From: an uncultured Collinsella sp.
GTDB lineage: Bacteria > Actinomycetota > Coriobacteriia > Coriobacteriales > Coriobacteriaceae
Assembly: GCA_902489515.1 (NCBI GenBank)
Contig: CABUAL010000033.1
Span: 1-10,846, forward strand
Length of the DNA: 10,846 bases
Direction: 5' to 3'
This document shows, piece by piece, positions 1 through 5,681 of this stretch (the first letter of the stretch is position 1; every line of letters begins with the position of its first letter). The position numbers were made by a program, and so were the translations under genes. The notes under the pieces were generated by a model. It was not told the origin of the DNA and ran no database searches. It worked only from the letters and a program-made list of their open reading frames with translations.

Positions 1-1
1 T

Positions 2-859
2 GCCGTGCGTTCGGGTGTGACGACGATTACCTCGCCGGTGCGTTTTGTGGGCTCGGCTGTGGCTGCGCCCTTTAACGCAATCGGAAACGTGTTCTCTAAC
101 CTTACGGCTTCGCAAGACACCCTCGACGAGCTTAAGAAGCAAAACGAGGTCCTGACGTCAAAGGTCGCTGAGCTCTCGGAGGCTCAAAAGACCGCCGAGC
201 GACTCGAGAGCCTGGTCGGTCTTCAGTCGACCTACAACCTCAAGTCCACCGCGGCTCGCATTGTCGGCGCGTCGGGCGATGCCTGGACCTCGACCGTTAC
301 CATCGACAAAGGCTCTGCCGACGGTCTTACCATCAACATGCCCGTGACGAGTTCTGCCGGTGTCATCGGTCAGATTATCGAGGTTTCGGCCAAGACCTCC
401 ACCGTCCGTCTGATTAGCGATGAGAACTCGGGCGTGTCCGCCATGGTGCAGGATACGCGCGCTCAGGGTATGCTGCAGGGGCAGCCCGACGGTACCCTGC
501 GCCTGGAGCACGTGAGTGTCGATTCCGACGTGAAGGTGGGCGACATCATCGTGACCTCGGGCATCGGCGGCGTATTCCCCAAGGGCCTGCCGCTCGGTAC
601 GGTCTCGTCGGTGGAGAAGTCTGCCAACGATGTGTACTACACCATCGTCGTGCGCGCCCAGACAACGGCCGAAAACAACGAGGAAGTGCTGGTCATTACG
701 TCGCTGACCGATGAGCAGTCGGCTTCGGACGAGGATGTGAGCAGCGCCAACAGTACGCCGCAGGGCACCTCGCGCGATGCGGCCACCAAGTCCAAAGACG
801 AAAGCTCGGATGAAAGCTCCGATGCGTCCGACACGACTGACTCGGGCTCGAGCGAATAG
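2..859 (+). CDS. mreC: Rod shape-determining protein MreC, 5' end outside window
   Basis: MreC is a membrane-anchored scaffold of the elongation machinery; its extracytoplasmic beta domain contacts PBP2 and links MreB to wall synthesis. The reading frame is open to the left edge, so the N-terminal cytoplasmic tail and transmembrane anchor are missing and the GTG at 5 is probably internal. Counting from that GTG, residues about 36-75 form a heptad-like coiled coil rich in Leu, Lys and Glu. Residues about 80-232 form the paired beta-barrel MreC domain, including the family signature TSGIGGVFPKGLPLGTV. A low-complexity Ser/Asp/Glu tail (about 233-284) follows, probably disordered. mreD begins within 13 bases of the stop, so the two are co-transcribed and likely translationally coupled. 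Family assignment is firm; the role is taken from studied homologues. Confidence 0.95.
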   Translation, partial: AVRSGVTTITSPVRFVGSAVAAPFNAIGNVFSNLTASQDTLDELKKQNEVLTSKVAELSEAQKTAERLESLVGLQSTYNLKSTAARIVGASGDAWTSTVTIDKGSADGLTINMPVTSSAGVIGQIIEVSAKTSTVRLISDENSGVSAMVQDTRAQGMLQGQPDGTLRLEHVSVDSDVKVGDIIVTSGIGGVFPKGLPLGTVSSVEKSANDVYYTIVVRAQTTAENNEEVLVITSLTDEQSASDEDVSSANSTPQGTSRDAATKSKDESSDESSDASDTTDSGSSE

Positions 860-871
860 GGAGGCATGTCC

Positions 872-1438
872 ATGGATCTACACGAACAGGGGACTGGCTC
901 CCGCACTTTTGCGATTGCCGCCATTGTCTGCGTCCTGCTGCAGGCGGGCTTGGCGCCGCAGATCTCCATCGCGGGCGGTCGCGTCAACTTTATGATTATC
1001 CTGGTGTGCCTGAGCGTGTTTTCGGGCGATCCCACGCGGGCCGTCATCTGCGGTTTTTGCAGCGGCCTGTTCTACGACCTGTCGGCAGCCGTGCCGGTGG
1101 GCGTGATGTCGCTGTTGCTGACAGTGGGCAGCTTTGCCCTGACACACAGTGCCGCCGGTCAGACGGGCGGCACCCCGAGCGCTCGCGGCATCACGGTGGG
1201 CGCCTTTGCGCTTGCCATTAACGTGATCTACAGCATTATCTTGCTGTTTATGGGACTGGAATCGAGTTTTGTCGTGGCGATCTTTGGACATGCCCTGCCG
1301 TCTTCGATTCTGACCGGCCTGGTCGCCGTTCCGTTTTTGATGTCCGGCGTCGCGCCGCAGTCTGGCTATGGGTTCTCCGCGCGCGGTGGGCGTCAGACGG
1401 GTATGCGCTTTAAGCCCAAGACCCGCAAGCTCAAATAG
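872..1438 (+). CDS. mreD: Rod shape-determining protein MreD
   Basis: MreD is a small polytopic inner-membrane protein working with MreC, RodA and PBP2 in lateral wall synthesis. The 188-residue product has five or six hydrophobic segments (roughly residues 13-30, 38-51, 57-70, 76-91, 108-128 and 133-158), the typical G-x-x-x-G-x-x-x-D-L stretch of the family (GFCSGLFYDL, 61-70) and a very basic C-terminal tail. The Shine-Dalgarno GGAGG (860-864) lies only 1 base before the ATG at 866 but 7 bases before the ATG at 872, so 872 is preferred; starting at 866 would add two residues. The gene is sandwiched between mreC and the 5' remnant of mrdA, with 13 bases from its stop to the ATG at 1452. Identity rests on hydrophobic pattern, length and context. 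Confidence 0.9.
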   Translation: MDLHEQGTGSRTFAIAAIVCVLLQAGLAPQISIAGGRVNFMIILVCLSVFSGDPTRAVICGFCSGLFYDLSAAVPVGVMSLLLTVGSFALTHSAAGQTGGTPSARGITVGAFALAINVIYSIILLFMGLESSFVVAIFGHALPSSILTGLVAVPFLMSGVAPQSGYGFSARGGRQTGMRFKPKTRKLK

Positions 1439-1439
1439 G

Positions 1440-1444
1440 GGAGG
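1440..1444 (+). promoter_or_regulatory. Shine-Dalgarno site for the original mrdA start
   Basis: GGAGG lies 7 bases before the ATG at 1452, ideal spacing, immediately behind the mreD stop. The present PBP2 frame starting at 1616 has nothing comparable: the nearest purine run (1598-1603) is 12 bases away. This is the main evidence that translation of mrdA originally began at 1452. Confidence 0.75.
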
Positions 1445-1451
1445 CCTGTAG

Positions 1452-1559
1452 ATGTCTTCCCAGTTGACGGTTGTTGTCGCCGGTATCGTGCTGGTCGTGG
1501 CCATTGTGGTCGCGCTGGTCATCATGCGCCGCGGCGACTCCCGCTCCTGCTTGTCGTAG
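1452..1559 (+). pseudogene. Probable detached 5' end of mrdA (35-codon ORF)
   Basis: A short frame with an excellent Shine-Dalgarno site encodes a 35-residue peptide. Residues about 5-25 are strongly hydrophobic (Val/Ile/Leu/Ala), followed by a basic MRRGDSR segment, so it looks like a membrane anchor facing the cytoplasm. The last codons and the TAG stop lie inside the inverted copy of PBP2 DNA that starts at 1546, so the native frame ended its homology at about codon 31 and was joined to foreign-orientation sequence. The simplest reading is that this is the authentic N-terminus of mrdA, cut off from the body (which resumes at 1609 or later) by the rearrangement. It could instead be an independent small membrane protein whose end was altered. 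The link to mrdA is inferred from position and the ribosome-binding site, not from an alignment. Confidence 0.55.
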
Positions 1560-1608
1560 TAGTCCGACGAGACCATCGGCGACAACAACCGTCAACTGGG
1601 AAGACATC
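1546..1608. other. 63-bp composite inverted insertion at mreD-mrdA junction
   Basis: This segment is made entirely of two reversed 32-bp copies of flanking DNA (D' then A'), overlapping by one base. Read on the minus strand it is the mrdA leader (1451-1482) fused directly to codons of the PBP2 body (1663-1694), skipping everything between. It sits where mrdA should continue from its upstream start into the PBP2 membrane anchor. It encodes nothing sensible on either strand. Perfect identity and equal arm length suggest a chimeric read or assembly join, or a very recent rearrangement. Confidence 0.85.
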
Positions 1609-1694
1609 CGCGGGCGTGGGTGCGATGTTTGCCGCGCTTGCCGTTAAACTGTGGGGCATGCAGATGGTCTCGTCGGACTACTACGACAAGCAGG
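1546..1694. repeat. Perfect 32-bp inverted repeat pair D'/D
   Basis: Positions 1546-1577 are the exact reverse complement of 1663-1694, inside mrdA, where the codons read MVSSDYYDKQ: 32 of 32 bases, separated by 85 bases. Matching ends at 1545/1695 and 1578/1662. The left arm abuts arm A' of the other pair and shares base 1577 with it. Confidence 0.97.
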
Positions 1695-3487
1695 CCAAGA
1701 GCAATCAGACCCGTACCGTTACCACGCCTGCCGTTCGTGGCCGCATCTTGGACCGCAACGGCGTCGCGCTGGTGCAAAACCGCCCCTCGCTCGCCGTCGT
1801 CGCCTATCGCGACCTTGCCGACGACAAGGTACTGGTGCGTCATCTTGCCAACGTGCTCGGCATGCCGTATATCGCGGTGCTGCGCAACATCCAGGACAAT
1901 TCCGAAGGCGCGCAGAGCCTGCATACGATCGCGACTGACGTGCGCCGCTCTACTGTCGCCTTCATTCAGGAGCACGCCGGTGAGTTTCCCGGCGTGAAGA
2001 TTGCCGAGCGCACCGAGCGCCAGTACCCGTATGGTGAGACCGCCTGCCATATCTTGGGCTATACCGGCACCATTACCTCCGAGCAGCTCGAGACGCAGAA
2101 TAAGAAGTCGTCGGACGGCAACGATAACGCGGCTGGTCAGATCTCGTATCAATCGGGTGATATTGTGGGCCAGGCGGGCGTAGAGATTTACTACGAAAAT
2201 CTGCTGCAGGGCATTCGTGGTGAGCAGACGGTGAAGGTCGATGCCTCGGGCAATGTGACCGGTCAGGCCGGCGCCGTGCCCGCCAAGGCCGGCTCCGACA
2301 TTAAGCTCACGCTTGACCTCAAGATTCAGCAAGCCTGCGAGTCGGCGCTTGCAAGTGCCATTGAGCTCGCTAAGACCACAGGCCACAGCGACGCCGGCAA
2401 CGGTGCCGTGGTGTGCCTCGACCCCAATAACGGCGAGATTCTGGGCATGGCCAGCGAGCCCAAGTTTGATCCGTCCGTGTTTATCGGCGGCGTCTCCAAT
2501 GATGTTTGGACCGAGCTCAACGATGACGAGGGTTCGCATCCGCTGCTCAACCGCGCCATTAGCGGCCAGTACATGTCGGCTTCGACCATTAAGCCGCTCT
2601 CGGCCTTGGCGGGCCTTGAGTTTGGAACGTACACGTCGAGTCAGACGACCAACTGCACGGGGTATTGGACCGGCTTGGGCAAATCTTGGGGAAAATACTG
2701 CTGGCTGCACTCCGGCCACGGCACGATGACGCTGCAGTCCGGTATCGCCAACTCCTGCGACCCCGTGTTCTACGATATGGGCAAGGCGTTTTTCTACAAC
2801 GACCAGCATCCCGAGGGCCTGCAAGAGGTCTTTCGTCGCTGGGGCCTGGGCAAGACCTGCGGTATCGATCTGCCGAGTGAGGGTGCGGGACGTATTCCCG
2901 ATGCCGAGTGGAAAGAGTCTTACTTTACCGACGCATCTGCCGAGGACCGCAAGTGGAATGCCGGCGATATGACCAACATTGCCATCGGCCAGGGCGACAT
3001 CCTGGTGACGCCCCTGCAGATGGCTTGCGCCTATATGGGTCTTGCCAACGGCGGCAAACAGTACGTGCCTCACGTGTTTTTGTCAGCCGTGTCGCGCGAT
3101 GGCGACGGTGACGCCTACAAGTACAACGGCAAGGGCAAGAAGAAGCGCCTGGAGGCCAAGATCAACAGCGATTCGGATTTGGCTCTTGTTCGCAACGGCA
3201 TGCACGATGTGATTTACTCCGCGTCGACTTCGACCGCCGCGCACTTTAACTCCCTGACCCCTACGGTCTACGGCAAGTCCGGTACGGGCGAGAAGAGCGG
3301 CGAGGACGATTACGCGTGGTTTTGCGCCTACGCGCCGGCCGATGATCCCAAGTACGTGATTGTCACTGTCTTGGAACAGGGCGGTGGCGGCTCCGATACC
3401 GCCCTGCACGTCGTGCGCGATGTCCTCGGTGCGATTTATGACGAGCCCGACACGTCGACGGCCACGGGCGATTCCTCGGTTCGATAG
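1616..3487 (+). CDS. mrdA: Penicillin-binding protein 2 (elongation transpeptidase), N-terminus disrupted
   Basis: PBP2 is the class B transpeptidase that cross-links peptidoglycan in the elongasome together with RodA. Numbering from the GTG at 1616: a short hydrophobic stretch (2-18) that looks like the remaining half of the signal anchor; the class B dimerisation region beginning with RGRILDRNG (41-49); and the transpeptidase domain (about 230-608). Active-site motifs are all present: SxxK as S323-T-I-K326, SxD as S380-C-D382 (the SxD form is usual for PBP2), and KSGT at 554-557. The catalytic body is therefore intact. The start is doubtful. The frame is open all the way back to the mreD stop but has no earlier ATG, GTG or TTG, there is no good ribosome-binding site, and a cytoplasmic tail plus part of the membrane helix appear to be missing. 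The native start is probably the ATG at 1452. The stop overlaps the Shine-Dalgarno site of rodA. Confidence 0.9.
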   Translation: MGAMFAALAVKLWGMQMVSSDYYDKQAKSNQTRTVTTPAVRGRILDRNGVALVQNRPSLAVVAYRDLADDKVLVRHLANVLGMPYIAVLRNIQDNSEGAQSLHTIATDVRRSTVAFIQEHAGEFPGVKIAERTERQYPYGETACHILGYTGTITSEQLETQNKKSSDGNDNAAGQISYQSGDIVGQAGVEIYYENLLQGIRGEQTVKVDASGNVTGQAGAVPAKAGSDIKLTLDLKIQQACESALASAIELAKTTGHSDAGNGAVVCLDPNNGEILGMASEPKFDPSVFIGGVSNDVWTELNDDEGSHPLLNRAISGQYMSASTIKPLSALAGLEFGTYTSSQTTNCTGYWTGLGKSWGKYCWLHSGHGTMTLQSGIANSCDPVFYDMGKAFFYNDQHPEGLQEVFRRWGLGKTCGIDLPSEGAGRIPDAEWKESYFTDASAEDRKWNAGDMTNIAIGQGDILVTPLQMACAYMGLANGGKQYVPHVFLSAVSRDGDGDAYKYNGKGKKKRLEAKINSDSDLALVRNGMHDVIYSASTSTAAHFNSLTPTVYGKSGTGEKSGEDDYAWFCAYAPADDPKYVIVTVLEQGGGGSDTALHVVRDVLGAIYDEPDTSTATGDSSVR

Positions 3488-3496
3488 GAGGTTGCG

Positions 3497-4723
3497 ATGG
3501 ACTTTTCGCCGGCGGACCTGTTCCGCTCAACCAAAACCGGCTCTCGCAGCAGCCTGGACCGCGTCAACAAGCAACTTTCGGCCTCGCGCGGCACGTTTCG
3601 CCAAAAGGTGCATATCGGTGTGCTCGTGGCCACTGTGGCGCTCGTCGCCTACGGTGCCATCATCATCTGGTCGGCTTCGCAGTTTAAGGCCGATGCTTCG
3701 TTCTCACGCCATCTGCTGGGAATCGGCATCGGAGCGGTGCTGGCGGTGTTGGTCTGGCGTACCGACCTGCGCGGTATTTCCAATTTCTCGACGGCGTTGC
3801 TCGTCATCGACCTGATCGTGATCTTCTCGCCCAAGATTCCGGGCCTGTCCTATACGGGCGGTCTGGGCATGACGGGCTGGATCAAGATTCCCGGTATCGG
3901 TTTGACGTTCCAGCCGGTTGAGCTTGCCAAGCTCATCACCATCTTCTTTATTGCTACGCTTGGCTCGCAGTATAACGGTCGCATCGATACCGTTCGCGAC
4001 TACGTCAAGCTCTGCGGCATGCTGTCCATTCCGTTTTTGGCCGTCGTTGCCATGGGCGACCTGGGCTCGGGCCTGGTTGTGTTGGTTTCGGGCGCCATCG
4101 TCATTTGTATGAGCGGCGCACGCCGCGAATGGGTGCTGTCGACCCTGGCCCTGCTCGTGGGCCTGGTGGCCCTCGTTCTGGCGCTCGATTCGGTTTTTGA
4201 TTCGTTGCTCGGCCACGATGTGCTCATCAAGCAGTATCAGATGAACCGTCTGACGGTCTTTATCGACCCCGATAATGCCGATTCGGACGATGCCTACAAC
4301 CTGCAGCAGTCGCTTATCGCCGTTGGCTCGGGCGGCTTCTTTGGTAAGGGTTTGGGCCATGCGACGCAGTCGGCCGGCGGCTTTCTGCCTGAGTTCCACA
4401 CCGACTTCGTCTTCGCCTTCCTGTCCGAGACCTTTGGCTTTTGCGGCTCCTTTTTGCTCCTGTGCCTCTACGTGCTGCTGATCTTTTCGACGATTCGCGT
4501 CGCCTTTAAGTGTGAGTCGCTGTTTTTGCGTCTTTCGTGTGTGGGCATCGTTGGCATGTGGGCGTTTCAGACTTTCGAAAACATCGGCATGTGCATCGGC
4601 ATGATGCCGATTACCGGTATTCCGCTACCGTTTATTAGCTTCGGTTCGTCTTCGATGATGATTCAGCTGCTGACGGTGGGTATCGTACAATCCATATGGC
4701 GGCATCGTTCGGGCGCCGCGTAA
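3497..4723 (+). CDS. rodA: RodA, SEDS-family peptidoglycan glycosyltransferase
   Basis: RodA polymerises lipid II into glycan strands and forms a complex with PBP2. The 408-residue protein has a basic cytoplasmic N-terminus of about 38 residues and then about ten membrane helices. SEDS hallmarks are visible: WIKIPGIGLTFQPVELAK (128-145), GDLGS (187-191), GSGGFFGKGLG (277-287), LPEFHTDFVFA (297-307) and GIPLPFISFGSSS (374-386). D303 in the HTDF motif corresponds to the aspartate essential for glycosyltransferase activity in studied RodA/FtsW proteins. Its pairing with mrdA favours RodA over FtsW or SpoVE. The start ATG follows GGAGG (3487-3491) by 5 bases, and the gene begins 9 bases after mrdA, implying coupled expression at similar levels. 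Confidence 0.95.
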   Translation: MDFSPADLFRSTKTGSRSSLDRVNKQLSASRGTFRQKVHIGVLVATVALVAYGAIIIWSASQFKADASFSRHLLGIGIGAVLAVLVWRTDLRGISNFSTALLVIDLIVIFSPKIPGLSYTGGLGMTGWIKIPGIGLTFQPVELAKLITIFFIATLGSQYNGRIDTVRDYVKLCGMLSIPFLAVVAMGDLGSGLVVLVSGAIVICMSGARREWVLSTLALLVGLVALVLALDSVFDSLLGHDVLIKQYQMNRLTVFIDPDNADSDDAYNLQQSLIAVGSGGFFGKGLGHATQSAGGFLPEFHTDFVFAFLSETFGFCGSFLLLCLYVLLIFSTIRVAFKCESLFLRLSCVGIVGMWAFQTFENIGMCIGMMPITGIPLPFISFGSSSMMIQLLTVGIVQSIWRHRSGAA

Positions 4724-4741
4724 CCGCTGGAGGGGTTTGCT

Positions 4742-5671
4742 ATGAAAATTCCCGTAGATAAGCTGACCCGCGCTTTTAAGATGGGCGCGTCCGTTAAGAA
4801 GGATTCCGATACGCCGGTGCGCGTCTCGGTCTATCTGGATTCGTCCGCCTCGCGCTTTCTGGCCGAGACGGTGCGTGACGCCTTTGTGCCGCAGACGACC
4901 TCGGGCATTGTGCGCGTCGAGCGTCTCGGGGAGGAGCGAATTGCTCCAAAGACCGATACCGATGTGGTGCTGGTGCTCTCGTGTGGTTCCGACCGCTTGG
5001 AGAGTGCCGTGCAGGAGCTCGTGATCGCCGGCGCGCCCGTGTGCGTGCTTGCCGAGTCTGCTGTGGAGGTGCCGTTTATCGAGGAGTCTACGCCCATGCT
5101 CGGCGTGGTAGCGGCAACCGATAAGACGTATCTGCTCGAGACGCTTGCCCGCTGGATTCTCGATCGCACCGACAAGGAAACGGCTTTTGCGGCGAACTTT
5201 GCCTTCATGCGCATCGCGGCCGCCAATCGTATCATCACCTCGTGCGCGCTCACCAATATGGCGACCGGCGCGCTGGTGTTTTTGCCGGGCGCCGATTATC
5301 CCGTTATGGCGCTGGCGCAGGTGGGCATGCTCTTTGAGCTCGCTGCCGTCTTTGGACGCGGCATTAAGCCCGAGCGCGGCTACGAGGTCGCGGGCGTGCT
5401 TGCCGGCGGTCTTGTGATCCGCGCGGTCACCCGCGCGCTCGTCAAGCAGACGCCGCATATTGGGTTTGCCGTCAAGGCGCTCACTGCTGCCGCGGGCACC
5501 TATGGCATGGGCCGTGCGCTCGTTTCGCTCTACGAGCGCGATGTCGACTACAGCCGTGCCAACGAGGTGGTCACTGCCGCGTTCTCCCGCGTTCGCGATC
5601 TGGTGACCACGGTCGCGGGCGCTACCCGTCCTATGGCGTCCTATCAGGACGCATCAGATCTCGCTGCTTAG
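4742..5671 (+). CDS. DUF697-like membrane protein with degenerate GTPase-like N-terminal region
   Basis: A 309-residue protein of unknown function. Residues about 25-145 look alpha/beta, with predicted strands at VRVSVYLD, DVVLVLS and APVCVLAE followed by a GVVAATDKTYLLETLARWIL segment. This spacing resembles the second half of a small GTPase, but there is no Walker A (GxxxxGKS/T) and no NKxD. Residues about 150-265 (ANRIITSCALTN, LPGADYPVMALAQVGMLFEL, then two Gly/Ala-rich hydrophobic stretches near 214-230 and 245-260) match the general pattern of DUF697/YcjF-type domains, often joined to GTPases. Start: ATG with GGAGG (4729-4733), 8 bases away, 18 bases after rodA. Its place between rodA and the radical SAM genes suggests co-transcription, not necessarily a wall function. 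DUF697 membership is recognised by pattern and should be treated as moderate. Confidence 0.7.
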   Translation: MKIPVDKLTRAFKMGASVKKDSDTPVRVSVYLDSSASRFLAETVRDAFVPQTTSGIVRVERLGEERIAPKTDTDVVLVLSCGSDRLESAVQELVIAGAPVCVLAESAVEVPFIEESTPMLGVVAATDKTYLLETLARWILDRTDKETAFAANFAFMRIAAANRIITSCALTNMATGALVFLPGADYPVMALAQVGMLFELAAVFGRGIKPERGYEVAGVLAGGLVIRAVTRALVKQTPHIGFAVKALTAAAGTYGMGRALVSLYERDVDYSRANEVVTAAFSRVRDLVTTVAGATRPMASYQDASDLAA

Positions 5672-5681
5672 GGGTTTTCCG

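Larger units (their letters stand above)
1451..1608. repeat. Perfect 32-bp inverted repeat pair A/A'
   Basis: Positions 1451-1482, containing the ATG at 1452 and the first codons behind it, are the exact reverse complement of 1577-1608: 32 of 32 bases, separated by 94 bases. Matching stops at 1450/1609 and 1483/1576. In RNA this would be a long hairpin just downstream of the Shine-Dalgarno site. The right arm interrupts the mrdA 5' region. Confidence 0.97.

Noticed and set aside
878..1588. Long minus-strand open frame opposite mreD, starting with a peptide that contains MVSSDYYDKQ
   Set aside because: It is a shadow of high-GC coding sequence. The PBP2-like peptide at its start is only the inverted 32-bp copy from mrdA read on the minus strand.
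1451..1608. Inverted repeat A/A' as a rho-independent terminator between mreD and mrdA
   Set aside because: The loop is 94 bases and no T-run follows the right arm.
1451..1694. Inverted repeats as transposon or insertion-sequence ends
   Set aside because: No transposase, no target-site duplication, and the repeat sequences are pieces of mrdA itself.
1592..3073. 493-codon minus-strand open frame opposite mrdA
   Set aside because: Plus-strand PBP2 motifs (SxxK, SxD, KSGT) are all in place and the minus frame has no recognisable domain; long antisense frames are common in GC-rich genes.
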